A stretch of 64,000 bases of DNA. Origin: Choricystis sp. odSpoLacu1 (taxonomy: Eukaryota > Chlorophyta > Trebouxiophyceae). A model generated the notes under the pieces. It was not told where the DNA came from. It made no database searches and worked only from the letters and a program-made list of their open reading frames with translations. Below are positions 40,344 through 50,123 of this stretch, piece by piece. The number at the start of each line of letters is the position of its first letter. Position 1 is the first letter of the stretch. The position numbers and the translations under genes were made by a program. The stretch covers positions 930,001-994,000 of the forward strand of contig OY253651.1 of NCBI GenBank assembly GCA_958009055.1, in the 5' to 3' direction.

Positions 40344-41487
40344 ATGGGTGAGTGTGCTGACCCTCCTCCAACCACGCCCGCCCTCCCACACGCCGCGCAC
40401 GCGTCTCACGCGTGCGCGTGAGGGAGGATGGGAGCGAGCTTGCGAGGGGAAGGCGCGAGAGCCGCACCGCCTGTGCTGCCGCCGCTGTGATCGGGCGCCG
40501 GGCGGCGGCGGCTTGTATGCTGGCCGCCGCACTCCCCGTCGTCTGCTCGCACTCCCACTCCCGCGCGCTGCGTGCGAGGCCGTCCGCCTCGCATCGCGTG
40601 GCAGCGAGAGGAGTTGGCACCGCTCCAGATCCCGCGGGGACGCAGCCGCTCCCCGACGTCGCTCGCACGCGCGCACCGCGAGTGGCGAGCGTGCCGCTGC
40701 CTCCCCTCCTCTTCCCCTCCCCGCCCCCTCGCCCCGCGTGGGGGACGCATAAGGCGCACGCGACCCTCGATTGTGGTGGCACGGGCCGGGATCACGGGAG
40801 TTGGGAGGCTGCACGACCCCCCGCCGTGTGCGGCGGCCGCTCGGGTGGGGCGAAGGAAATCGCGCCTTCTCCCTCCCGCACTCACACACACTCCCCTCCC
40901 CCCCCCTCTCTCCACCCATAGTCTCCTCCAACAAAGCCGTCGTCATCGACGCGCGCGGCCACATGGTGGGCCGCCTGGCGTCCATCATCGCCAAGCAGCT
41001 GCTCTCGGGCCAGCCCGTCGTCGCCGTCCGCTGCGAGGAGGCCGTCCTGTCGGGCGGCCTCGTCCGCCAGAAGGCCAAGTACGAGCGCTTCCTGCGCAAG
41101 CGGCACGCGACCAACCCCAAGAAGGGTCCGATCCACTTCCGCGCGCCGTCGCGCATTCTGTGGCGCACGATTCGCGGCATGGTCCCCCACAAGACCGCCC
41201 GCGGCGCCGCCGCCCTGACCCGCTTCAAAGCGTTCGAGGGTGTGCCTCCCCCCTACGACGCTGTCAAGCGCGTGGTTGTGCCCGACGCCCTGAAAGTGCT
41301 GCGCCTCGCGCACGGCCGCAAGAACTGCACCCTGGGCGCCCTCTCCTCCTCCGTCGGCTGGCGCCACGCCGACGCGGTCGCCGGCCTCGAAGCCGCCCGC
41401 AAGGAGAAGGCGGCTGAATGGTACAAGGAGAAGAAGGCGGCCACCAAGGCGCGCGCCGATGCGGCCAAAACGGTCGACGGCGCGTGA
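40344..41487 (+). CDS. RPL13A: Cytosolic 60S ribosomal protein uL13 (RPL13A)
   Basis: The first coding exon is only 4 bases (40344-40347, ATG plus one G); exon 2 is 40922-41487; 189 residues. Sequence after the split Val: [19 protein letters not shown], then [56 protein letters not shown] and a basic C-terminal helix. These are the uL13 core and the eukaryote-specific extension. A missing or altered splice would remove the start codon, so correct splicing of the tiny exon is essential. The 574-bp intron is among the longest in the window; vertebrate RPL13A introns host box C/D snoRNAs, but I saw no convincing C and D box pair here. Confidence 0.96.
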
Positions 41488-41695
41488 GGAGTGTGGTCTG
41501 TTTTTTGTGTCGTGGTTTGCGTTTTGCGCCACACGCCTCCTTCGCGTTTTCTTTTTCATTTCCATCTGCAAAACAAAAAAACAACCGTTTTTGGTTGGTT
41601 TCGGAAAAAAAAACTAGGCCCCTCCTCTGGTCTCACTTTGTTCTCTCTTTTTGGACAGGGCTTCTCGCCCTCTCTCTCTCTTTCCACACGCCACC

Positions 41696-42188
41696 ATGTT
41701 GACACTCGACGCCCTGGACGACGACGCCCTGGACCGGTGAGTGTGCGTGTGTGCGCGCGGCGAGAAGAAAAGGGCGCGGCGGCGCAACCGCATTTGGCCG
41801 CATGCGCCCGCTCACACCCCTCACCGCCTCTCCCCTCCCACACACTCACACACACAGCGCCTTCAACGATGCCGTCGCGTCCCACGTCGCCGAGTCGCGA
41901 GGCGAGGCGCTGCCCCCGCCCCTCACCGCCGCCGCGACGCGGGCGGCCGCGACTGGGGTCGCGCTGGGCGGCAACCGCTCCGGTTACGTGCACCACTCGG
42001 CTGCGGTGAAGGAGGCGGTGGCTGGTGTGGGAGTAGGGGGAAGCGTGCAGGCGCCAGCGGTCGAGGACGATGGCGGGTCAAGGCGACACGAGACGAGCAC
42101 AAGCGCCGCGCCAGCGCTGCCGCCGCAGCCGCCACCGCCGCCCGTGGCGCCGGCGTGGCTGTACGCGGAGGCTGACGCGTTCAGGTAG
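41696..42188 (+). CDS. Small unknown protein
   Basis: Exon 1 (41696-41736) and exon 2 (41858-42188) encode 123 residues. Start MLTLDALDDDALDRAFNDAV (Asp-rich helix), a middle with HVAESRGEALPPPLTAA and GNRSGYVHHSAAVKEAV, then Pro-rich low complexity ending APAWLYAEADAFR. No family is recognised. The junction reads cleanly in frame with good GTGAGT/CAG sites, and the frame uses the codon bias of the neighbours. The last codon before the stop coincides with a CAG/GTAGAG that could act as another donor, so a longer transcript is conceivable. Confidence 0.5.
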
Positions 42189-42390
42189 AGGGAGAGAGGG
42201 TGTGTTGACCGTTTGTTTTTTGTGTGTTCGCAACCAGGAGAGGTCGAGTCGGCGTCTCAGTCTTTCTACCCATTTCTCCATCCCCGCCCACCACCCGCCC
42301 CCCCGCCGCCCGCCCCCTGGCCCGCGCCGCGGTGCCCCCCCCCCCCCCCCCCGAGCTGACGCCAACCTCCCTCGCCCCCGCCCCGTGGCG

Positions 42391-43056
42391 ATGGATGCCC
42401 TCCGCGCCGAGCTCGCCCGCGTTGCCACAGACAAAGCCGCCACAGAAGCGGACGTCGAAGCCGCCTCCTCCCGCCTGCGCGCGGCCGGGGTGGGGATGAA
42501 GGATCCACTAATCGATGGCGACGGGTTTCCGCGCTCCGACGTCGACGTCCACGCCGCCCGCGCCGACCGCCACACCGCCATCGTGCGCATGAATGATGTC
42601 AAAGCCCTGACCAAGCGCGCGGATGAACTGCTGCAGCAACTGCACGCGGCTGCGCGGCAGGCGGGTGCCGTGAGTGGCGGCGCGCCGCGCGCGCCGGCCA
42701 CGACTGCCGACGGCGCGCCGCCGCCGCGCGCGCCAGCGGGCGCGCCCACCTCCACCACCCCCGTCAACGTGCCGTTTGCCGTTATGCGTGACGTGTCGCC
42801 CGGGTCGCCGTCCGCAGACGCGGGGCTGGCGGTGGGTGATCGCGTCGTGTCGTTTGGTGGCGTCGCGGCGCGCGGAGCAGACGGCGCGGCTGCTGCCCTG
42901 GCCGCTGTGCCCGCCGCCCTGGAGGCCGCGGTGGCGGCTTCCTCCACTCTGGATGTAACCGTGCTTCGCGACGGGGCGCCCGTCACGGTCACGCTCGCGC
43001 CACGGCAAGGGTGGGGCGGGCGCGGGGCGCTGGGCTGCCACTTGGTGCCGCCCTGA
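42391..43056 (+). CDS. PSMD9: 26S proteasome assembly chaperone PSMD9/p27 (Nas2)
   Basis: A single exon encodes 221 residues. The N-terminal helical hairpin (ALRAELARVATDKAATEADV) is followed by GVGMKDPLIDGDGFPRSDVD, a near-perfect PSMD9 block that ends in a charged helix (HTAIVRMNDVKALTKRADEL), and by a C-terminal PDZ domain (FAVMRDVSPGSPSADAGLA, VGDRVVSFGG, LDVTVLRDG). PSMD9/Nas2 chaperones the Rpt4-Rpt5 module of the proteasome base through the PDZ domain. Start at 42391 because it begins the conserved helix; codons upstream are Pro-rich and low complexity. The RPT4 gene lies 11 kb away in the same window. Confidence 0.93.
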   Translation: MDALRAELARVATDKAATEADVEAASSRLRAAGVGMKDPLIDGDGFPRSDVDVHAARADRHTAIVRMNDVKALTKRADELLQQLHAAARQAGAVSGGAPRAPATTADGAPPPRAPAGAPTSTTPVNVPFAVMRDVSPGSPSADAGLAVGDRVVSFGGVAARGADGAAAALAAVPAALEAAVAASSTLDVTVLRDGAPVTVTLAPRQGWGGRGALGCHLVPP

Positions 43057-43120
43057 AGCAGAACCATGAAAAAAAAGAAAAAAATGCAGTGTGCTACACA
43101 AACAGTCTCTCTCTTTCTCT

Positions 43121-43762
43121 TCACCGCCTGCCCTTCTTCCCTTTCTTGCCGCCAACCTTGCCCGTCGCGGCCGGCGCGCCGCTCCCCCCCGCTCCCGCCC
43201 CCGCTGCCGCCTTGGCCTTGGCCTTGGCCGACCGGGACGGGTGCATCGGCACCAGTTCGGCCACGCGGGCCAGCAGGGTGGCCCGGTCGGGGATGTCGGG
43301 GTTGACAGGCGCGCCGTCGAGGCCGACCAGCGCGACGCGCACGCGCCCTCTCGCCAGAAAGTCGCACGGGTGCGTCTTGTTCTCCAGGGAGGCGGCCAGG
43401 TTGAGGCCGCGCGTTACGCAGTCGTACATCTCGGGGGAGGTGGGGTTGTCGCAGGCTGGTGTGGTGGGTGGGTGGGTGGGTGGAGGGTTGTTGGCGCGAG
43501 ATGGGCAATCGCGAAAAGCGCGCCTCTTCCCCCCCCTCTCTCTCCATCCACGCACCCTTCTCCCGCGCAATCTTTCGTCCTTGAGACAGACTGTGCTTCT
43601 TGTTGATGTAGGCGGGGTAGATGCAGACGCGCTGGAGGGAGGGAGGGGGGGCAGGGGCGATTGGTTTTGGGGGGGGGGCATCCGCGCTTTTCTCGTCCTC
43701 TGCCCCCTCGCCCTCTCTCACGGCCCAGCGCTCACTGTATCGTGGCTGGTGGAGAGCGACAT
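43121..43762 (-). CDS. SRP19: Signal recognition particle subunit SRP19
   Basis: Exons 43762-43736, 43631-43556 and 43455-43121 encode 145 residues. After the short start MSLSTSHDT the SRP19 core begins RVCIYPAYINKKHSLSQGRK, the signature contacting helices 6 and 8 of SRP RNA. Then ACDNPTSPEMYDCV, NKTHPCDF and RGRVRVALV match the second half, and a Lys-rich tail (GGKKGKKGRR) ends the protein. Length is close to yeast and human SRP19 cores. Both introns are short (104 and 100 bp), with phases that agree. SRP19 helps assemble SRP for ER targeting. Confidence 0.93.
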
Positions 43763-43807
43763 GGTGGCAGGCGTGCCCGGGTGGATCGCTGCACGAGGAG
43801 ACGAGTG

Positions 43808-43841
43808 TTTTTTTTCTTTCTTTTTTTTTTTTTTTTTCTTT
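43808..43841 (+). repeat. T-rich tract upstream of SRP19
   Basis: A T-run with a few C interruptions lies 46 bases upstream of the SRP19 start; on the SRP19 coding strand it is an A tract. Confidence 0.7.
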
Positions 43842-44025
43842 TATGAAAGGAAACCTTGGTGTGCGTGTGACGAAGCCCCCCCCGACTCCCCTCCCACCAC
43901 CCGGGTGTGCAACAAAAGAAGTGGGCGCCTCAGAGGAGCCTCTGGCGTGTGTGCGTGTTTTGCAACGTGTCTCTCTCTCTCTCTCTTGTCTCAACAAAGG
44001 TGTGTGTTTTCTCCCTCCCTCGACC

Positions 44026-46883
44026 TCACCCGCTGAAAATCACCGCAACCCGCGCGTCCTGTTCAAACCCGTCCTCCTCCTTCCCCCTTGGCGGCACAAT
44101 GACAGTCGCCACACCACTCTCAGCATCCCACTCCATGGAGACGGAAGCACCGCCCACCGTGGCGCGGGCGGGGGGCGCGCTGCACCAAAACGCGGCGCGC
44201 CCGCTGCCGCGCAGCGTGCACCAAAACTCACTGCTGCCCACCCCCGCCTCCCGCACGGCGCCGCCCGTGTTGAGGTAGGCGGGCAGCCCGATGGCGGCAG
44301 CTTTGGTGGTGGGCGAGACGGCGTGCACGGGGGCGAGGGCGACGACGTCGCACTCGCCGCGCGCGAGCGAGGTGGTGACACCGACGTTTTCGCCGCCCCC
44401 TGCCTTCACCAGCGTCACCGCTCCCTCCGCGTCACTCCACAGCACCCAGTCCCCTGTGGGCGACGCCTCCAGCCCCGGCACATCGGCTGGGGTGACGCAG
44501 CCGGCCAGGGGGCCGGTGGGGACACCAGGAATGAGGTCGAACCGTCTCGTCGCGCGGCACCAGTGCGCGCCCTGCGTGTTGAACACGCCGATCACGCCAC
44601 CGCCCGCTGCATTCGGCGCCCCCACTTTGATCAGGGTGACACCATCCCGCATGACGTCCCGGAACAGGGTGTCGGCCGAGGGGCGCCCCGGGGCGGACGG
44701 GCGGAGGACGCGGCCGTCTGGTAGGACGAGCCGCCTCAACAAGTCAGCGTCGTGCGCGCCGGGAGCGTCCGACACGTACACTGGCCCCCCCGACACCGCC
44801 CGCGCGGCCGCGTGCAGCCGGGCGGCGGGGTGCTTGGAGTGGAACATGTCCCAGTCGGGTTGAGCGAGCGGGGCCAAGAAAAAAGAGTTGGCCGCGTTGA
44901 CGGCGACGTGCGCCGTGTGCGACGCGGGGTCACGCGGCCAAAAGTCGTCCGAGGAACGGACGAGGACGGAGTCGGAGAACGAGTACAACGCTTCCGTGGA
45001 GTGGCACATGCAGTTGATGAGGGCGTTGTTGGGGAATTTGGAGGCGACGGACGCCTCCAGCGCTTGATGATAGGCTGCTGCGAGCGCGGGCCCCCCACCC
45101 GTCGGCGGGTCCCCCGCCCCAATCATGCCCAGCGTCGCCTGCGCATCCACCTTGACGCCGTCCACGCCGGCATCGGCCAGGGAGCTGTGGAGGCCGGCAA
45201 ACAGGGCGGCTGGGTCGGTGGCCAGGCCGACGCCGGAGAGTGTTTGGGGGGACCACTCGTACGTCGGGTCCACGTCCAGCACGCCCGGGCTTGGCTTGGG
45301 GGCCACCATGGCCACCTTGGCGGCCGCCATGTCGGGCGCGTGGGGGGCGACGCCCGCCCAGTAGCCGTAGAGGGCGTGCCAGGCCAGGACGTGTCTCACG
45401 CCGTGCGCCGCGCGCGCGTGCGACACGACAGCCGCCAGCCCGCCGGGAGGCGCGGGCGCCATGGCTTCGCACGGGCCGGACGAGGGCGACGAAAACTTGC
45501 GGTTGGCGGCAAAGGAGACGAGGCGGCGCACGTGGTCCGTGGTTTCGACGTAAAAATTCAAGAGGCCCGCGCGCAGCGGCCCCCGCGCCAGCACGCCAAA
45601 CGTGCGCATAGGCAGCGACTTGGGGGGGGCTCGCTCCACCAGCCGTTTGTACCCCGCCGCAAAGGCGAGCTCGGCGACGGCGGTGGCCCAGCCGGCGACC
45701 GCGGCCGCGCGCGAGGCGGCCCACGCGCGCGGCGAGCGCCAGAAGGCCGGCGTCGACGCGTCCACCTCGCCCGCGTCCAGGCCGTCCGACCCCTGGGTGA
45801 CGAGGCCCGCCAGGGAGGCGCGCCTCACCATGGCGGCGCCAGAGGCGCCGTCGGGCCAGCGCACGGCGGCCGTGTTGGCAAGCGAGGACAGGGCAGCGCC
45901 CGAGTCGACCGAGCCTTGAGAGACGGCGGCTGCCGCGGCCAGCAGCAGGTCCAGTTCAGCCCCCAGCTTGGTCGCGGTTAGAGCGGTGTGCGGCGGGCGC
46001 AGGGGAGAGTCGACAGCAGTCGTCTGCCACCCATCATCAATGATCAAAAAGCGGGCGGGGACGCCCGCACGCGCGAGCGAGGCCAGCCCCTCGTTGATGC
46101 CCGCCGCCGACACTTGGGAATAGAAGGCGTCCCACGTGCACCATCCAAACACGTCGACGAAAGGAGAGAGGCGCTTGGAGGTGCGTGGCTTGGCGGCGCC
46201 AGAGAGGGAGGCGGCGGTGGTGACAGCGACGTCTATGAGAGAGTGAACGTCATCCCCTGCCGCCACCAGCAGGGCGGACGGCCAAGCGGCCGCCGCCACA
46301 GTCTCTGTGCCCGACTCCATGCGCAGGACAAGGTCGGCCGGGGACCGGCCCGAGGGGGGGGGGCGCAGGGTGCCGCGAAACGCGCGGTTGTGGATGAGTG
46401 GGAGAAGCGCGACGTAGCGAGCGCGCGGTCCCTCACCCTCCACTGCTGCCGGCAGCTGGGCCACACAGAACTGGGTCTCGGGCGGCATGTCGGCCGCGCG
46501 CGTGCCCCACTCGGGGGTCATCCAGTAGATCTTGTTGCGGGCGGCGACAAGGAAGCTGGGGTGGGTGGGAAGGTGGGTGGGTGGGTTTGTTTTTCTCGCC
46601 TTCCCCCAGGGTAATGTCCCTCCCTCACCTTCCTCTCTTACCGTTCCACTGCCAGTTCGCCCAGCACGGCGTCATAGCTCGCGCTCTCGCTGCCGTCCGC
46701 GGTGGCCACCCCCAGTACGGCGGCGCCCGGGAGAGACGGCAGCGGGGGCGCGAGCGTGAGGCGTGGTTTCAGTCCGCGCGGCGGCGCGAGCAGGGTGTGG
46801 CCGCCCACTGTGACTGAGCCATCGTCCAGCAGGCGCACGGTGGTGGCGGTGACGGTGGTGTCGGACGGAGGGGCGGACGGCAT
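44026..46883 (-). CDS. SIP1: GH36 alpha-galactosidase / Sip1-like raffinose synthase family protein
   Basis: Exon 1 (46883-46642) and exon 2 (46555-44026) encode 923 residues. Exon 1 is a beta-sheet N-terminal part. Conserved motifs in exon 2: FGWCTWDAFYSQVS, RFLIIDDGWQ, HALYGYWAGV, GVKVDAQATL (catalytic nucleophile Asp), NCMCHSTE, and the acid/base RSSDDFWPRDP, followed by QPDWDMFHS and GGPVYVSDAPG. These match the plant Sip1/raffinose synthase and alkaline alpha-galactosidase group of GH36, which transfer or hydrolyse alpha-galactosyl units. Sequence alone does not separate synthase from hydrolase. The enzyme lacks a signal peptide, so it is probably cytosolic. Confidence 0.9.
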
Positions 46884-47354
46884 CTTGGCCGGGGGCGCGG
46901 TGGTGAGGCTGGGTTGGGGATGAAGAGAGGGTTAGCGACTCAGCAATTTGGGAGGCACAAAGGTCGCGCCCCGGCCTTACCTTCCCCGCCACCCCGTAGG
47001 ACAATTCGACACATGTCCAGCATCGAGCGCCGACGGTGGGGCGGCGGACGGGGGGGCGCGCCAACCGCCAGGGCGCGTGGTGTATAGATTGCACCCCATC
47101 CCTCTACACACCTTCCGGCCTGGGTCGACGGCTGAACGGCGGCCACGCTGGTGGTGCCCCGGCGCGGGGAAGCAGGCGTTGTCGGTCTCGCGGACAGGGG
47201 GCGGACGACAGCGGAGGCGAGTCGGGCCGGCGTGGTGGCGCCTCTCAACAAAGTCATCCCTCGAAAGTGATTTCTGAGCGAAGCGAGCGAGCGCACTCTC
47301 TTCACTTCGCTGTTTTTTTCAACTCTCTCGCCTGTCCCTCCCCACGGCGCGCGA
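46884..47354. other. Divergent promoter region, GH36 / coiled-coil gene
   Basis: The 471 bases lie between divergent starts. GC-rich with a GAGCGAAGCGAGCGAGC cluster near 47275-47291. No gene is seen. Confidence 0.4.
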
Positions 47355-49893
47355 ATGGCGTCCTCGCCGCCGAGGCGCACACCGGTGCGTGGCAGTGCGT
47401 GCACTCACACACCCGACATTGGGGAGCGCAGGGCGACGGCGGGACTCGGCGCGGGGCCAACCTCCATCTTGCGAAATCGGCGGGCCCCGTCTCTCTGCGC
47501 GCGCACCCTCTGTTGAGGCGTGACACGACCGGCACCATCCACGCTGCCCCTGAAGCAAGTTCGCATGCTGTGCCGTGTGACTGGGTCGGCGGGAGCCCCC
47601 GCCCGCGCGCCCTCAAAATATTACCCGCCGAAAACAACACACACTCACCCGCCTCCCCTCTTCCCCGCCCCACACCACCAGGGCGCCGCGGCCGCGCTGG
47701 CGGCCTCCCTGAGGCGGCCACTGGGCACGCCTCTGGGCGGGTGCAGGGTGAGTGGATGGATGGAAGGGAGTGAGCTCTCTCATCAGCGGTCAACGGAGGG
47801 AACGCCAACAGGCCCTCCCCTCCTCCTCCCCCCCACAGTCGCCCTGCAGCCCGCCCCCCCCCTACCACGCCACCGCGGACGCTGCTCGAGGCGGTGTCAC
47901 ACCCTCCTCCACCGACAGCGTCGCTTCGTTGCGGTCCCGCCTGGCCGCGGCAGAAGCCGCCGCAGCCCGCGCCGACGCGCGAGCGGCGCACGCGTCGCGC
48001 GCGGCCGCCGCGGCCGACGCCGCCCTGCGCGCGCAGGCGGTGGACGCGGGGCGAGCGGCTGCTGCATCTGCGTCCGCGGCAGCAGCCAGAGACCGGGACC
48101 TGGCCGCCACGCGGGCAGAGTGCGAGCGTCTGCGCGCCGCCGCGTCTGCCGCGCGGCGCGCGGCAGACGCGGCGGCCGTCAAGACGGCTGCGGCGCAACG
48201 AGTGGCGTCGACAGCGACCGCTCGTGCCGACACAGCCACCTTGTCCCTGGCAGACGTCGGGGTCGCGCTGCGTGACGCGGGCGTGGCAGCCCCCGCCGCC
48301 GCGCTCGCGGCCGCTGCAGTGTCCGAGGAAGCGGCCGCCGAGCGCGCCGTCTCCCGCGCCACCGCGCGCGACGCGGCGGCCGCCCTAGTCGCTTTGAAGG
48401 AAGCTGCTGCCGACGTCGAAGCACTGTCCCGGGAGCGGGATGAGTTGGCGGCTCAGCTGCGCGCCGCGGCGCGCGCGACGCGCCGCGCCGAACGGCGTGC
48501 AGCGGCAGCAGAAGCAGCGGCCGCCGCCGCCAAACGCAGCGAGCGCGACGCACGCACCGCCGCCCGGGCGGCAGCCGACGATGCTGCCTCGGCGCGCAGG
48601 CAGCGCGACGACGCAGCCTCAACAGCTGAAGCCGACCGCGCGGCGTCAACGGCGGCCACCGAAGTCGCGTTGCGGGACGCGACCGCCGCCCTGGCGGCGC
48701 GCGCGGCTGCGGCCGTGGCTGAAGACGGGCTGGCGGCGGCGGAGGCAGCGGCGGCTGCGGCGGTCGCGCGCGCAGCCACGGCCGACGCGGCCGCTGGGAC
48801 TGCGCGCCGCGACGCAGCTGCGGCGGATGAACGCGCGAGTGCCGCCACTGCGCGCGCGGAAGTGTCGGAACGCGCAGCCGCCGAGGCACGCGACCAGGCG
48901 GCGTCTGCCGTGGCTTCAGCACGTCAAGCCGCAGACGAAAACGTCGCGGCCGCGCGCGCAGACGCGGCGGCTGCGGCTGAAGCTGCTGCCGCGGCCGACA
49001 AGCGAGCCAAGCAGGCTGAAGCCGACAAACAGGCTGCCGTGCAGCGCGCCACCGAGGCTGAGGCCAGGGCGGACGAAGCAGAGGCGACCGCCGCGTCTGC
49101 CGTCGCGCGCGCGACCGACGCCGACGCCGCGGCGCGCGTGGCAGCCGACCGCCTCGCCTCCACCGAGGCCCGCCTGGAGGCAACCACGGCAGTCGCGACG
49201 GCTGCCACCGCGCGCGCCGAGGATGAAGCCAAGTCGGCCCGCGAAGCCGCTGCCGCGCGCGACGCGCTGGCAGCGGCGCTGGACGCGGCTGGACTGCCGC
49301 CCGCAGACGCCTCCGCCGCCGCCCCCGCCGACGTGCCCGCCCGCCTGTCGGCGTGGGCGCTGGACCATGTGGCAGCCCCCGTGCGGGCCGCCCTGGCGGA
49401 CGAGCCTGTCGCGCGTCCTGAGACCGCGACCCTCACCACGCGCGCCGACGCGGACGCCGCCACCCTGGCGGCCGACGTGGCCGCCCTGCGCTCGGCCGCC
49501 GCCGCCGCCGCGTCCCGCGCCGAGTCGGCGGAAGCCCTGCTGGCCCGCCTGCGCGGCGACGCGGTGGCCGCGGTCGCGGCCGCGCGCGCCGACGCGGCGG
49601 CTGCCGCCGCGGCGGCTGCCGCGGCAGAGCGCGACGCTGCCCTCACCCCACTGCGCGCTCGCGTGGTGGAGCTGGGGGCGGTGGCCACCACCCTGCAGAC
49701 CGAGCACGCGGCCGAAGTGGCGGCCGCGTATGGTGCAGGGCGCGCGGCGGGGCGCGCCGCGGCTGTCGTCGAGGCCGCGTCATCGTCGGCCAGCCTGGAC
49801 CGCCCCCGCGGTGGGGCCGGCCCCGCCGCCCTGCTGGCGGCAGCTCTGGTGGCCGACCTGGACGCACTGGCCATGTCGGATGGCGATGTTTGA
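47355..49893 (+). CDS. Ala-rich long coiled-coil protein
   Basis: Three exons: 47355-47384 (MASSPPRRTP), 47682-47747 (GAAAALAASLRRPLGTPLGG) and 47839-49893; 716 residues. From about residue 55 onward it is an unbroken Ala/Arg/Glu/Asp heptad array of more than 500 residues, with a short Pro break (AGLPPADASAAAPADVP) near residue 515 and a C-terminal helix ending in LDALAMSDGDV. No head domain or catalytic motif was found, so a kinesin or myosin identity is not supported. It could be a structural or Golgi/centrosomal tether. The low-complexity composition makes homology assignment difficult. The two 5' exons are inferred from clear GT-AG sites with matching frames. Confidence 0.65.
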
Positions 49894-49907
49894 TGGAAAG
49901 ATGAGGG

Positions 49908-49910
<3 letters not shown>

Positions 49911-49941
<31 letters not shown>
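49911..49941 (+). repeat. (GT)n microsatellite
   Basis: About 15 TG/GT units lie just after the coiled-coil gene stop, in its 3' UTR. Confidence 0.9.
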
Positions 49942-49942
<1 letters not shown>

Positions 49943-50123
49943 CAAAAAAACTTGCTTCCTTCATTTTTGAGTGCTTGGTTTGTGATGCAACCGCAGCATT
50001 TATCATCATGTTTTCTTTTCTTTTCTTTAACGAGGGAACAAAGGGTTTGGATGTGTTACAGGGGGGGCCTCAGGCGGGTTCAAAATCACTCAAGCAAGTA
50101 CAAATAAAATATCTTTCTCTCTC

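Noticed and set aside
40348..40921. Possible intronic snoRNA in RPL13A
   Set aside because: Vertebrate homologues host box C/D snoRNAs, but no paired C and D boxes with end stems were seen.
44752..45981. Long plus-strand frame over the GH36 gene
   Set aside because: Shadow of the conserved glycosidase; Arg/Gly-rich with no motif.
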